Part shown: in pieces, positions 1 to 9,672 of the stretch
How the letters are laid out: each line of letters opens with the position of its first letter
Numbering within the stretch: the stretch's first letter is position 1
Assembly: GCA_963696875.1 (NCBI GenBank)
Contig: CAVOLQ010000003.1
Span: forward strand, 434,001-498,000
DNA length: 64,000 bases
Direction of reading: 5' to 3'
DNA from: Albibacterium sp963696875
GTDB lineage: Bacteria; Bacteroidota; Bacteroidia; Sphingobacteriales; Sphingobacteriaceae
Notes under the pieces: model-generated
Databases searched by the model: none
Seen by the model: the letters and a program-made list of their open reading frames with translations, nothing else
What the model was told of the DNA's origin: nothing
Program-made: the position numbers and the translations under genes

Positions 1-799
1 CTTCCCGAGCTTCTTTGATTCCTGAAACAATGTATCCAACATCTCCAGTTTTGATGACACTTTTTGGAAGTTGATTTACTTTTAACGTTCCAACTTCATC
101 CGCAAAGTATTCTTTCCCTGTAGCAATGAATTTAACGCGGTCTCCTTTTTTAATTTCACCATTTTGCACTTTGAAATAAGCCATAATTCCTCTGAATGAA
201 TTATAAACAGAATCGAAAATAAGTGCTTGAAGGGGGGCATCGGGATCGCCTACGGGATGAGGTACCCTGTCAATAATAGCATCTAAAATGTTCATTACCC
301 CTAATCCGGTTTTTCCAGACGCAGGGATGATGTCCTCTCTTTTTCCACCTATCAACTCAACGATTTGGTCTTTGACTTCCTCTGGCATGGCGCCCGGTAA
401 ATCCATCTTATTAAGGATTGGGATAATTTCTAAATCATGCTCTAAGGCTAGATAAAGGTTAGAAATGGTCTGGGCTTGAATTCCCTGCGAGGCATCTACA
501 ATTAAAAGCGCACCTTCACAGGCGGCGATGGACCGTGAGACTTCATAAGAAAAATCAACGTGACCAGGAGTGTCAATTAAATTAAGAACGTATTTTTGGC
601 CGTCTCTCTCAAAATCCATCTGAATTGCATGGCTTTTGATAGTGATCCCGCGTTCGCGTTCAAGATCCATGCTATCAAGCATTTGAGATTGAGCCTCGCG
701 CTTGGTCACGGTATTGGTATATTCTAATAAACGATCAGCAAGAGTACTCTTCCCGTGATCGATATGTGCGATAATACAAAAGTTACGAATATGCTTCAT
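1..799 (-). CDS. lepA: Elongation factor 4 (LepA), N-terminal part, cut by window edge
   Basis: Ribosome-associated translational GTPase that back-translocates stalled ribosomes. The minus-strand reading frame starts at the ATG complementary to 797-799 and stays open to base 1, giving about 266 residues of a protein usually near 600. It begins MKHIRNFCIIAHIDHGKST, the P-loop of the family (AHIDHGKS), followed by switch regions RGITIKS and DTPGHVDF and the guanine-specificity motif NKMD, then the start of domain II. The C-terminal domains lie outside the window. A TAnnTTTG promoter box lies 26 bases upstream of the ATG. Identification rests on the characteristic LepA N-terminus rather than EF-G. 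Confidence 0.96.
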   Translation of the reverse strand, partial: MKHIRNFCIIAHIDHGKSTLADRLLEYTNTVTKREAQSQMLDSMDLERERGITIKSHAIQMDFERDGQKYVLNLIDTPGHVDFSYEVSRSIAACEGALLIVDASQGIQAQTISNLYLALEHDLEIIPILNKMDLPGAMPEEVKDQIVELIGGKREDIIPASGKTGLGVMNILDAIIDRVPHPVGDPDAPLQALIFDSVYNSFRGIMAYFKVQNGEIKKGDRVKFIATGKEYFADEVGTLKVNQLPKSVIKTGDVGYIVSGIKEARE

Positions 800-824
800 T
801 AAAATTAGGCTCCATGTTAATTGG

Positions 825-832
825 CAAAGATA
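825..832 (-). promoter_or_regulatory. Putative -7 box TATCTTTG for lepA
   Basis: On the minus strand the bases read TATCTTTG, an exact match to the Bacteroidota sigma-ABfr -7 consensus TAnnTTTG, 26 bases before the lepA ATG. No clear -33 TTTG box is visible at the usual spacing. Confidence 0.45.
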
Positions 833-892
833 AATTTTTGAAGTCACATTTTAACGTTTCCCAGCAATTATTGCACCATAAAGAAAATATAA

Positions 893-1363
893 TTATTCTT
901 CATCTTTATTGGGAACTATTAATACTGGACAAAGAGATCGTCGAGCGACACCTTCTGCTACACTTCCAGAAATGAAATGATCGAAGCCAGTGCGGCCATG
1001 TGTTCCTAAAATAATTAAATCTGCATTCCATTCTTCCGCAGTTGACAGAATCTCAATTCTTGGGTTTCCGATCTGACTAAATGTAGTTAACTCTTGTTCT
1101 CCCTCCCAAAGCTTTCCAAAACGCTCAAGAACTGCCCTAGATGCTTCTTCTTGCAATTGAGCAATTTCAGGAATAATCAGCGGTTGTTGGCCCAATAAGG
1201 GGTCGCCTGTGTAGCTAGTGGATGGCGGATCCATAACATTTAATAAAGCTACTTTTGAATTGAGTGTTTTCGCTAGGTTAAAGCCGATTCGGGTAGCTTT
1301 TTCTGAAAATGTACTATCGTCTATAGCGATTAAAATTCGTTTGAAATTAGATTTTACATCCAT
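893..1363 (-). CDS. Universal stress protein (UspA family), single domain
   Basis: Small cytoplasmic alpha/beta protein of the Usp superfamily, generally linked to stress and stationary-phase survival. The ATG at 1363 gives 156 residues, a normal single-domain length; an upstream TTG at 1369 would add two residues. The N-terminus KRILIAIDDSTFSEKA is the typical first strand and acidic loop. GTHGRTGFDHFISGS matches the ATP-binding pattern G-2X-G-9X-G(S/T), so this is probably the ATP-binding subclass. It ends VLIVPNKDEE. It stands alone between lepA and a divergent NlpC/P60 gene, so the specific stress role cannot be inferred. Confidence 0.92.
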   Translation of the reverse strand: MDVKSNFKRILIAIDDSTFSEKATRIGFNLAKTLNSKVALLNVMDPPSTSYTGDPLLGQQPLIIPEIAQLQEEASRAVLERFGKLWEGEQELTTFSQIGNPRIEILSTAEEWNADLIILGTHGRTGFDHFISGSVAEGVARRSLCPVLIVPNKDEE

Positions 1364-1428
1364 AATCAAAGTTTTTTATTTAAATATAAACAAAAAATAT
1401 TGATACTCTGTTTTTCAAAAGGGATTTA

Positions 1429-1436
1429 TATCTTTG
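1429..1436 (+). promoter_or_regulatory. Putative -7 box TATCTTTG for the NlpC/P60 gene
   Basis: Exact TAnnTTTG match ending 18 bases before the ATG at 1455. No convincing -33 element is seen. The predicted 5' UTR would be about a dozen bases. Confidence 0.45.
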
Positions 1437-1454
1437 TCGGTTATCAAATAAGAT

Positions 1455-2240
1455 ATGTCTTACGGTCTTTGTAATTTACCTGTTGTCCCTTTGAGAAACG
1501 AGCCCTCGCATCGTAGTGAGATGGTTTCTCAAGTATTATTCGGCGAATGTTTTGAAGTTTTGGATTCTAAAATTTCGTGGTTGTTTGTACGTTTGGAATA
1601 TGACGGCTATGAAGGATGGATGGATGCTAAGCAGTACCTTCAGATTTCCAAACTAACTTTTGAAAGTATAAGTGGCAGCAATATGAAATCTGTAATTGGG
1701 CTGTCCTCTCACTCTGTCTGTATCAAATTAGGGTTAGAGGAAATGATTAATTTGCTCCCAGGTAGCACGCTTCCCTTTTTAAATGATACTAAGTTCAACC
1801 TTAATGATCAGGAGTATTTGTTTTTAGGCGAATCGTCTGTTCCGAATGCTGAAAGCTTTCATAAGTTTTTGGATGAAACTGCCAGGTTTTATTTAAATAC
1901 ACCTTATCTATGGGGTGGGCGTAGTCTTTTCGGTATTGATTGCTCCGGGTTTTCGCAGCTAGTTTATAAGCATTTGGGAATTAAGATTCTTAGAGACGCT
2001 AAACAGCAAGCGAATGAAGGTAGAGTTGTCGATCTTAAAGAGGCGAAAGCCGGTGATTTAGCATTCTTTGATGGGGATGAAGGTAAAATTACGCATGTGG
2101 GAATTGTTTTAGACGATTTGGAAATCATCCATGCATCGGGTCGTGTAAAAATCGATCTACTTAATAATCAGGGTATTTTTTCTAACGAGACTCAAACCTA
2201 TACGCATAAGTTGAAAGTCGTCAAACGATTGGTAGATTAG
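1455..2240 (+). CDS. NlpC/P60 (C40) peptidoglycan endopeptidase with N-terminal SH3-like domain
   Basis: Predicted cysteine peptidase that cleaves gamma-D-Glu-diaminopimelate links in peptidoglycan stem peptides. The 261-residue protein has an N-terminal bacterial SH3-like region (about residues 1-70, with a PLRNEPSHRSEMVSQ start and GYEGWMD) and a C-terminal NlpC/P60 domain (about 130-255). The catalytic cysteine is in GIDCSGFSQL, the histidine in THVGIVL, and IIHASG completes the fold. No signal peptide is seen, as is common for this Bacteroidota subgroup, whose export is unclear. It converges on the MlaD-like gene, with 23 bases between them. Confidence 0.9.
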   Translation: MSYGLCNLPVVPLRNEPSHRSEMVSQVLFGECFEVLDSKISWLFVRLEYDGYEGWMDAKQYLQISKLTFESISGSNMKSVIGLSSHSVCIKLGLEEMINLLPGSTLPFLNDTKFNLNDQEYLFLGESSVPNAESFHKFLDETARFYLNTPYLWGGRSLFGIDCSGFSQLVYKHLGIKILRDAKQQANEGRVVDLKEAKAGDLAFFDGDEGKITHVGIVLDDLEIIHASGRVKIDLLNNQGIFSNETQTYTHKLKVVKRLVD

Positions 2241-2263
2241 GTTTATTTAAAAGTATTTAGCTT

Positions 2264-3205
2264 TTAATTCCGTCGTCCAAATATAGAAAAATGAACATAC
2301 CTGCTTGGATTTTGCTTCATGTCTATAATTAAATTGTCTAAACTTTTTGATGCATCTTCTAAGTTTGTATAAAGTTCCTCATCATTTAACAGCTTTCCTA
2401 GCGATCCGTTTCCGTTATTAATTCCATCCATTAATAATTGAAAGTCAGCTACTGCTAAATTAGCTTTGTTAATGGTTTCTGTAAAGTTTGCTTTTGCAGC
2501 TTGATCACTTACACTTTCTAAATTATTGAAAATTGCGTTTATTTTTTCACCATTGTCTCTAAAGTTGCTAGCTATCAATTCAATATTAGTTAGTATGTTA
2601 GAAATTTTTGATTTCTCCAATCCGACTAACCCGTCCACTTGCCTAGAAGTATTCTCCAAAGTATTTAATGTATTTGCTATACTTGCGATACTTCGATTAA
2701 CATTTTTCTGAAATTCTGGATTAATTGTATTGTTAATGGAAGTTAAAATGGAATCTATTACAAGGACGACAGCCTCAGCTTTTTTCTGAACTGGTTCAAT
2801 TTGATCTAAAATATTTTGATTTATTCCGCCACCTAAAGTATCCCCACTTAACGCGATTTTCTGGGAATCACCCAAGTCGAAAATAATTGCCTTATTTCCC
2901 AGAAAGTCTGTACTTGCAATCCTCGCTATCGTGTTGCTTGGTATGGAATATTGTTTATGGACTTTAAATTCAGTTAATATTTGACCCGTAGGTAATAGTT
3001 TCATACTTGAAACCCGCCCAATCTGATAACCATTTACTAAGATCGGCTTCGAAACAGTTAATCCTTCTACTCTAGAATATTTCGCGTAATAGATTTTTTC
3101 CTTCGTAAAAACATCATTGCCCTTTAAGAAGCTATAGCCAATCACTAAGATGGCTATGGAGACGATGGCTAAGAGACCAACTTTGGTTTCGGCGGCTATT
3201 TTCAT
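2264..3205 (-). CDS. MlaD-family (MCE domain) lipid-transport protein
   Basis: Periplasmic substrate-binding component of phospholipid transport systems between inner and outer membranes. In the 313-residue protein, residues about 7-28 form one membrane anchor (VGLLAIVSIAILVIGYSFL). The MCE domain follows (about 38-115), and then a long helical, probably coiled-coil C-terminal half rich in Asn, Ile and Leu. The ORF begins MKIAAETKVG, typical of Bacteroidota MlaD. The MlaE permease and MlaF ATPase are not adjacent. The gene lies 93 bases downstream of the cell-wall amidase on the same strand and is likely co-transcribed with it. Confidence 0.88.
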   Translation of the reverse strand: MKIAAETKVGLLAIVSIAILVIGYSFLKGNDVFTKEKIYYAKYSRVEGLTVSKPILVNGYQIGRVSSMKLLPTGQILTEFKVHKQYSIPSNTIARIASTDFLGNKAIIFDLGDSQKIALSGDTLGGGINQNILDQIEPVQKKAEAVVLVIDSILTSINNTINPEFQKNVNRSIASIANTLNTLENTSRQVDGLVGLEKSKISNILTNIELIASNFRDNGEKINAIFNNLESVSDQAAKANFTETINKANLAVADFQLLMDGINNGNGSLGKLLNDEELYTNLEDASKSLDNLIIDMKQNPSRYVHFSIFGRRN

Positions 3206-3298
3206 TGGGTTGCTTTTATTTTAACGGCGATAAAGTTACAATGAGCAGGATATTCTTCGCTGTTTATGTGAAATTTGTAAATTCTCATGATGGACATT

Positions 3299-4118
3299 TT
3301 ACTTTTCAAGCTGTACTTTGTATTTTTTAATAGCGTTTAATAAGTTATTAACTATTTCAGTTTGACCAAAAGAAGAGCTCATATATTTTTCTTCTTCTGT
3401 ATTGCTGATAAAACCTATTTCTGTTAATATCGCTGGCATTCCCGCCGTGGCTAAAACTGCTAACCCTTGTTCTTTTACTCCTCGATCTACTCGACCAGAC
3501 GTAGCAAATTGTTCTTGTATAAAGCTCGCGAGGCGAATGCTTTGATCTCGATATTGATTCTTCATTAAAGAAAAGATGATATAGCTTTCAGGGTCCTTTG
3601 GGTCAAAGCCTTGGTAGTTGTCTTGATAGTTTTCTTCTAAAAGTAAGGACGCATTTTCACGTACAGCAACGTCTTGTTGGCCCAAACGGTGAAAGCCAGA
3701 TACAAAAGTTTCTGTACCTCGTGCTGCCGAAATTTTGTCCTTTTCTTGTTATTGGCATAGAATTGCAATGGATTGAAATAAATAAATCGGCCTTGTTATC
3801 ATTTGCCACTGCGGTTCTTTCATACAATTTAACAAATACATCAGATTCTCGAGTAAATATTACTTTAACATCTTTAAATTCTTTCTCAATAGCCTTGCCA
3901 AGTTTTAAGGAAACTTCTAAAGCTACATCTTTTTCTCTGGAAAATTTGCCTTTGGTTGCTCCATCGTGCCCCCCATGCCCGGGGTCGATAACAATTGTTT
4001 TTACCCGATAACCTGGTGGGGTAGTTGTACCGGGAGGAAAATTATGATTGGCGTGGGCGGAAGGGGTTAAGATAAGAGTAGAAATAAAAAATAATAATAG
4101 GTAATCTAATTTCTTCAT
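3299..4118 (-). CDS. N-acetylmuramoyl-L-alanine amidase (Amidase_3), one frameshift
   Basis: Zinc enzyme that removes stem peptides from MurNAc in the periplasm. The N-terminal part (from ATG 4118) has a signal peptide (MKKLDYLLLFFISTLILTPSAHA) and zinc-ligand motifs TIVIDPGHGGHDGAT and FISIHCNSM. The frame then breaks in an A-rich run at about 3741-3748. One base too many shifts into the frame that continues ISAARGTETFVSGFHRLG and ends with the catalytic-glutamate motif ILTEIGFISN. Corrected length is about 272 residues, a normal Amidase_3 size with no other lesion, so sequence error is as likely as a real null. It is divergent from lptD, an arrangement fitting an envelope-biogenesis group. 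Confidence 0.88.
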
Positions 4119-4283
4119 TTTATAAGAGTTATCTTGGTTCGTTTCTTGTTTAAAAACAAAATAGAATGAATTATTGAATTTAATCGTTGCTTAAAATAAA
4201 AAGCGGTCAATAGCTAAGCTATTTTTCTTATTTTTGAATTTTTAAACCTTATGTAAAGCAAAAATACTATTCATAATCTGAAA

Positions 4284-6935
4284 TTGAAATTGATTGACCG
4301 CATTTTTAAGTTAATATTACTATTTATGGCTTTTTTGTCCAGCATTTCTTTGTATGGACAAGAAGGAAGGGCGCGAGATACCAGTATTTTTGCTCCGAGG
4401 GCCCAGGATACTATTGTAAAGCTGAGTTCTCCTATATTGGATACTACTGGTCTGACAATTGATACCGTTGGTACACCAAATCAATCGGGAAATGGCCTAA
4501 CTTCTCCAGTATTTAGTACCGCTGATGACTCCACACGGATGGATTATGAGAATAATATATTATATCTATATGGAAATGCAAAGGTAAAATTTGAGGACTT
4601 TGAGTTGACGGCTGATTTTATCAGGGTAGATCGTGCCCATAACATCGTTTTTGCCAGTGGGGCATACGATCATAATCGGCGATTTAAGGGAAGGCCAATA
4701 TTTAAATCTGGATCTGAACCACCAACTACTACAGATTCTCTGTATTATAATATAGAAAATAAAAAGGGAAAAACCTTCGGAACTTTTTCAGAGGTAGACG
4801 GCGGATTTATCCAAGCAAGGCAATTAAAAAACAACCAGTACAATGAGGCTTTTATTAAAGATGCGATGTACAGTACGTGTAATCTACCTGAACCTCACAC
4901 CCATTTTGGAATTCATATTACTAAAGGTATTGTATCTGAGAAAAATATCGTTTCTGGTCCCGCTTATTTAGTAATAGAGGATGTTCCAATTCCCTTTATC
5001 ATGGTCCCTTTTGGTTTCTTTCCAAAACATAACCAACGTGCTTCAGGTTTTATGTTCCCTTCTTTTGGTGAAGATTATACCCGAGGTTTTTTTATGCGGG
5101 ATTTGGGATGGTATTTTGGGTTTAACGATTATTGGGATATGGAATTAAGGGGAACACTTTATTCGAAGGGTTCTTATGAATTATCCTCTAGAGCAAGGTA
5201 CCTCAAAAAATATAAATATGATGGTGGATTTAGTCTGCGCTACGCCCGTACAAAAAATGGGGTAGAAGGGACGCCTGGTTATAAACCTCAGCAGGATTTT
5301 AACATCACCTGGAATCATAGCCAAAGGCAAGAAGCCAATCCTGGGACAACCTTTAGTGCCTCTGTAAACGTTGGTACGGGTTCCTATTTTTCTAGAACGG
5401 CTGCCGGAGGGTCTTATGATTACGATCAAATCACAAGAAATAGCATGTCTTCAAGTATAAGTTTTGGAAAAGTATTTGGTGACGGCAGGTTTAACTTTAC
5501 AAGTAGTTTAGCCCATCGGCAAGATATAAGTGCAAAAACTGTCTATCTAGAGTTACCTTCCTTTAACTTAAACATGACCTCTTTCAACCCTTTTGATAGC
5601 AAAGATCGAATTGGCGACCAAAAATGGTATCAGAGAATAAATGTAGGCTATAGTTTACAGGGAAGAAATTCCATAGATACCAAGGAGGAGTTACTGTTTA
5701 AAAAAGGCGCATTGAAAGATTTTAGAAACGGCTTGCAGCACAGCATTCCTATCAGTTTATCGCTAAATGTGCTTAAGTTTTTTCAGTTTAATTCTAGCGT
5801 TAACTATACTGAACGTTGGTATTCACAAAGTATCAGAAAAGGTTTGGATAATACTCCGGGAGGATTTACAACAATTATTGATACTATTTCGGGCTTTAAC
5901 AGAGCATATAATTATAGTTTAAGCAGTGGTTTTTCGACCAAAGTGTATGGCCAAAAGAATTTTAAAGGAAAACTAGCGGCTTTAAGGCACGTTTTAACCC
6001 CATCTTTCAATTTTAATTACACTCCTGATTTTTCTGATGATCGCTTTGGTTTTTATCGTCGATTTGTAAATTTAAACGGACAGGAAGAGCTTTATTCAAT
6101 TTATGAGGGGGCGGTTTTTGGGGGGCCAGGAAGGGGAGAAAGCATGGGAATAGGATTCTCTGTTGACAATAACTTAGAAGCTAAAGTTAGAACGAATGAT
6201 AGTACTAGTACGGACGGCTTCAAAAAAGTACAATTAATACAAGGCTTATCAATTAACGGTAACTATAATTTTGTTGCGGATTCTTTTAAACTTTCTACTT
6301 TAAATTTTTCGGGCAGAACCGCATTGTTTGATCAGAAGCTTGGAATAAACTTTAATGGAACATTGGATCCCTATGTTTACGATAAAGATAACAATAGGCG
6401 TGTTGACCGCTTCACCATTCGAGATGGTAAACTTTTTCGCTTAGTGGGCTTTGGTCTTTCTACCGATTATAGCTTGAATTCTACAGCAGCAAAAAGCAGG
6501 AATAATAATTTAAATCGACTTAACGACGAAAGGCCTGGCATGTCTCCTGGCCAACAACAGCAATTGAATCGAATTTCTTCTGATCCAAATGCATTCGTCG
6601 ATTTCAATGTTCCTTGGAATATTGCTGCTTCCTTTAGTTTTTATTACTCAAACCCCGGGAATTTCTCTTCCATTACTAGTACATTAAATTTGCATGGAAG
6701 CCTTGGGTTGACACCGAAATGGCAAATACAATACAATACAGGTTATGATTTACATGCTAAAAAAATCACTTTAACCCAATTTAACATCTATCGAGACTTA
6801 CATTGTTGGGATATGTCTTTTGGCGTTATTCCATTTGGCACTTACCGTAGTTATACTTTTACATTAAGAGTGAAGGCGTCCATTTTGCAAGACTTAAAAT
6901 TGAGTAAAAGAAACGACTACTACAATAGTTTTTAA
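4284..6935 (+). CDS. lptD: LPS-assembly protein LptD (Bacteroidota type)
   Basis: Outer-membrane beta-barrel that inserts lipopolysaccharide into the outer leaflet. The 883-residue product starts at a TTG that gives a clear signal peptide (MKLIDRIFKLILLFMAFLSS, cleavage near LYGQ). No in-frame ATG offers a better start. An OstA/LptA-like beta-jellyroll segment lies at about residues 85-215, including YGNAKVKFEDFELTADFI. The rest is rich in alternating aromatic beta-strands and ends FTLRVKASILQDLKLSK. cinA follows after 10 bases, probably in the same transcript. Confidence 0.88.
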   Translation: MKLIDRIFKLILLFMAFLSSISLYGQEGRARDTSIFAPRAQDTIVKLSSPILDTTGLTIDTVGTPNQSGNGLTSPVFSTADDSTRMDYENNILYLYGNAKVKFEDFELTADFIRVDRAHNIVFASGAYDHNRRFKGRPIFKSGSEPPTTTDSLYYNIENKKGKTFGTFSEVDGGFIQARQLKNNQYNEAFIKDAMYSTCNLPEPHTHFGIHITKGIVSEKNIVSGPAYLVIEDVPIPFIMVPFGFFPKHNQRASGFMFPSFGEDYTRGFFMRDLGWYFGFNDYWDMELRGTLYSKGSYELSSRARYLKKYKYDGGFSLRYARTKNGVEGTPGYKPQQDFNITWNHSQRQEANPGTTFSASVNVGTGSYFSRTAAGGSYDYDQITRNSMSSSISFGKVFGDGRFNFTSSLAHRQDISAKTVYLELPSFNLNMTSFNPFDSKDRIGDQKWYQRINVGYSLQGRNSIDTKEELLFKKGALKDFRNGLQHSIPISLSLNVLKFFQFNSSVNYTERWYSQSIRKGLDNTPGGFTTIIDTISGFNRAYNYSLSSGFSTKVYGQKNFKGKLAALRHVLTPSFNFNYTPDFSDDRFGFYRRFVNLNGQEELYSIYEGAVFGGPGRGESMGIGFSVDNNLEAKVRTNDSTSTDGFKKVQLIQGLSINGNYNFVADSFKLSTLNFSGRTALFDQKLGINFNGTLDPYVYDKDNNRRVDRFTIRDGKLFRLVGFGLSTDYSLNSTAAKSRNNNLNRLNDERPGMSPGQQQQLNRISSDPNAFVDFNVPWNIAASFSFYYSNPGNFSSITSTLNLHGSLGLTPKWQIQYNTGYDLHAKKITLTQFNIYRDLHCWDMSFGVIPFGTYRSYTFTLRVKASILQDLKLSKRNDYYNSF

Positions 6936-6945
6936 TCTTCATAAA

Positions 6946-8226
6946 ATGTATGCAGAAATAATAACCATAGGGGATGAAATCCTGATCGGTCAAATTGTCG
7001 ACAGCAATTCTGCGTGGATGGCGCAGCAATTAAATGAAATAGGTATTGAAATAAAACAAATATCGAGCGTTTCTGATAAAGTTGAAGACATTAAAAGTGC
7101 TTTAGAGCTTGCTTCAAAAAGGGCAGATATCATTTTGGTTACTGGAGGTTTAGGGCCAACTAACGATGATTTAACCCGCGAAGCATTGGCCAGTTTCTTC
7201 CAAAGCGGAACACATCTTAATCAAGAGGTCCTAGTCCATATTGAAGAATTATTTTCTTATCGCAACCAACCTTTATTAGAAGTCAACAGGAAGCAAGCGG
7301 AGGTATTGGACATTGCACAGGTTCTTTTTAATAAGGCGGGAACTGCACCTGGTATGTATATACAATTTAAAAGGAAGCATTTTTTTATTATGCCTGGCGT
7401 ACCTTTTGAAATGATGTATCTAATGGAAAATGAAGTAATCCCTCTATTAACGAAACTTCCCTCTCGTGATGTATTAATTTATAAAAGCATATTAACTGCA
7501 GGAATAGGAGAGTCTTCTTTGGCTTTACAGATTGCCGACATCGAAAAAAGTCTTCCTTCATACATGCATTTAGCCTATCTTCCCTCTTTTAGTGAGGTTC
7601 GCTTGCGCCTAAGTGCAAAGGGAAAAAGCAAATCGGAATTGATTGAAAAAGTAGATCATTTTGTTGAATTAATAAAAAATGAGGTACCTGATAATTGGTT
7701 TGCGGAGGATAAAGTGACTCTAGAAGAAGCTTTGTTGAATTATCTTATTCATTTTAATCTTCGATTAAGCACTGCCGAAAGTTGCACAGGTGGTAAAATT
7801 GGTCATTTGCTTACCAGCATTCCTGGCAGTAGTAACGCTTATGAGGGCGGCGTAATAGCTTATTCAAATTCTATAAAAATACAATCGCTCGGTGTTCCGG
7901 AAGAAACCATAAATGTTTTTGGTGCGGTAAGCGAACCTACCGTTATTGCCATGGCGGAAGGTGCAAAGCAGAGATTTAAAACGGACTATGCAATAGCTAC
8001 AACGGGAATAGCAGGCCCAGGGGGTGGCTCTGAAAACAAACCTGTAGGAACCGTATGGATAGGAGTGGCCGGGAAAACTAAAACCGTTACTCAGTGCTTC
8101 CACTTTGATAACATGCGCACTAAAACGATTGAGCGTGCATCTAAAAATAGCTTAATTTTGTTATTTAAACTTCTTTACGAAGAATGCGGCAGAGATTCGA
8201 AATTATCAAGCGGTATTACGGTCTAA
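6946..8226 (+). CDS. cinA: CinA-like protein: molybdopterin-binding fold plus nicotinamide-nucleotide amidase domain
   Basis: Two-domain CinA protein linked to pyridine-nucleotide recycling (NMN deamidation, ADP-ribose pyrophosphatase) in characterised bacteria. The N-terminal MoCF domain begins AEIITIGDEILIGQIVDSNS and includes TGGLGPTNDD. The C-terminal CinA amidase domain (about residues 265-420) has STAESCTGGKIGHLLTSIPG and TGIAGPGGGSENKPVGTVW. The length of 426 is typical of the full two-domain form. It lies 10 bases downstream of lptD. Confidence 0.95.
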   Translation: MYAEIITIGDEILIGQIVDSNSAWMAQQLNEIGIEIKQISSVSDKVEDIKSALELASKRADIILVTGGLGPTNDDLTREALASFFQSGTHLNQEVLVHIEELFSYRNQPLLEVNRKQAEVLDIAQVLFNKAGTAPGMYIQFKRKHFFIMPGVPFEMMYLMENEVIPLLTKLPSRDVLIYKSILTAGIGESSLALQIADIEKSLPSYMHLAYLPSFSEVRLRLSAKGKSKSELIEKVDHFVELIKNEVPDNWFAEDKVTLEEALLNYLIHFNLRLSTAESCTGGKIGHLLTSIPGSSNAYEGGVIAYSNSIKIQSLGVPEETINVFGAVSEPTVIAMAEGAKQRFKTDYAIATTGIAGPGGGSENKPVGTVWIGVAGKTKTVTQCFHFDNMRTKTIERASKNSLILLFKLLYEECGRDSKLSSGITV

Positions 8227-8307
8227 AGAGCGAATATTATTTGGTCTAAATATTTTTTATCATTTTTTTGTGTAACTTCGCTTTATACTTATCTAGTCCC
8301 TAACATT

Positions 8308-9660
8308 ATGGCAAAATACAACTTACTTCTACCTCGAATGGGTGAAAGCGTTTCTGAAGCAACTATCGTTAAATGGATAAAACAGGTAGGTGATTTGATT
8401 GAAATCGATGAAACCATACTTGAAATTGCAACAGATAAGGTAGATTCAGATGTACCCTCACCGGTCGTAGGAAAGTTGATCGAACAGCTTTTTAACGAGG
8501 ATGAAGTAGCCCAAGTAGGCGATGTAATTGCCATAATAGAAATTGAAGGCGAGGAAGAGGAAGCCCGATCTAATGAAGATGTGATTCTTATTCAAGAGCC
8601 ACCTTATGTGCCATCACATGATTTAACGCTAGAAAGCCAAAGTGCTAAAATAGAGGATCATGCTGCTGAAAGTATTGCTGATTCTCAACCCGTATCGGCA
8701 GAGCAGTCTATTCCACATGAACGGTTCTTTTCTCCATTAGTTAAGAGTATTGCTGCGGAGGAAGGGGTGTCTATGGCCGAATTAGAAAACTTAAAAGGTT
8801 CTGGTCTAGAGGGTAGAGTAACCAAAGATGATATAGTACAATATGTCCGGGCTAAAAAAGAAAATAAAGACAAATTAAATTCGGTAGCCAATTTAGATGA
8901 TAAGGCTAATAATGAAGTTTCTTCTCTGGGATGCACGGTTTCTTCTGGATCTGGGGATGAGATTATCGAGATGGACCGCATGAGGAAAATAATTGCTGAT
9001 CATATGCTGAGCAGTATTACAACCTCAGCTCATGTTACTTCTTTTGCTGAAGCGGACGTAACCAATATCGTAAATTGGAGAAATAAAAACAAAGATATAT
9101 TTCATAAGCGCGAAGGTACAAAAATAACGTTTACCCCGATTTTCATCGAAGCTATTGCAAAAGCTATTCGAGATTATCCGATGATAAATGTTTCTGTAAA
9201 TGGAACACAGATTATTAAACGAAAAAACATTAATATCGGCATGGCCGCCGCCTTACCTAGTGGAAACCTAATCGTCCCTGTTATTAAAAATGCCGATCAG
9301 TTAAATCTCGCGGGTATTTCGAAATCTGTAAACGATTTAGCTCACCGTGCGCGTGCTAATAATCTGAGGCCAGATGAAATTAAGGATGGTACTTTTACCC
9401 TTACCAACATCGGATCTTTCGGAAATATTATGGGTACTCCAATAATCAACCAACCGCAGGTAGCAATTTTAGCCGTAGGAAGCATTACTAAGAAACCTGC
9501 GGTAATAGAAACGGAGTTTGGAGATCTAATTGGCATTCGACATAAAATGTATTTATCTCTCTCCTACGATCATCGGGTAGTGGACGGTGCCTTAGGAGGG
9601 ATGTTCCTTCGTCGAATTACCGAATATCTTGAAGCTTGGGACATGAGTCGTTTGATTTAA
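8308..9660 (+). CDS. 2-oxoacid dehydrogenase complex E2 (dihydrolipoamide acyltransferase)
   Basis: Core acyltransferase of a pyruvate- or branched-chain-type dehydrogenase complex, moving acyl groups from lipoyl-lysine to CoA. Domains in 450 residues: a lipoyl domain (about 1-78) with the lipoylated lysine in EIATDKVDSD (Lys44); a linker; a peripheral subunit-binding domain (about 140-180, FFSPLVKSIAAEEGVSMAEL); and a catalytic domain (about 215-450) with the active-site motif SYDHRVVDGALGG. E1 and E3 genes are not adjacent, so the substrate cannot be fixed. The single lipoyl domain and MGESVSEATIVKW suggest the branched-chain/generic class. A partial -7 box (TAACTTCG) sits about 28 bases before the ATG. 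Confidence 0.92.
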   Translation: MAKYNLLLPRMGESVSEATIVKWIKQVGDLIEIDETILEIATDKVDSDVPSPVVGKLIEQLFNEDEVAQVGDVIAIIEIEGEEEEARSNEDVILIQEPPYVPSHDLTLESQSAKIEDHAAESIADSQPVSAEQSIPHERFFSPLVKSIAAEEGVSMAELENLKGSGLEGRVTKDDIVQYVRAKKENKDKLNSVANLDDKANNEVSSLGCTVSSGSGDEIIEMDRMRKIIADHMLSSITTSAHVTSFAEADVTNIVNWRNKNKDIFHKREGTKITFTPIFIEAIAKAIRDYPMINVSVNGTQIIKRKNINIGMAAALPSGNLIVPVIKNADQLNLAGISKSVNDLAHRARANNLRPDEIKDGTFTLTNIGSFGNIMGTPIINQPQVAILAVGSITKKPAVIETEFGDLIGIRHKMYLSLSYDHRVVDGALGGMFLRRITEYLEAWDMSRLI

Positions 9661-9672
9661 TTCTAATAGATC

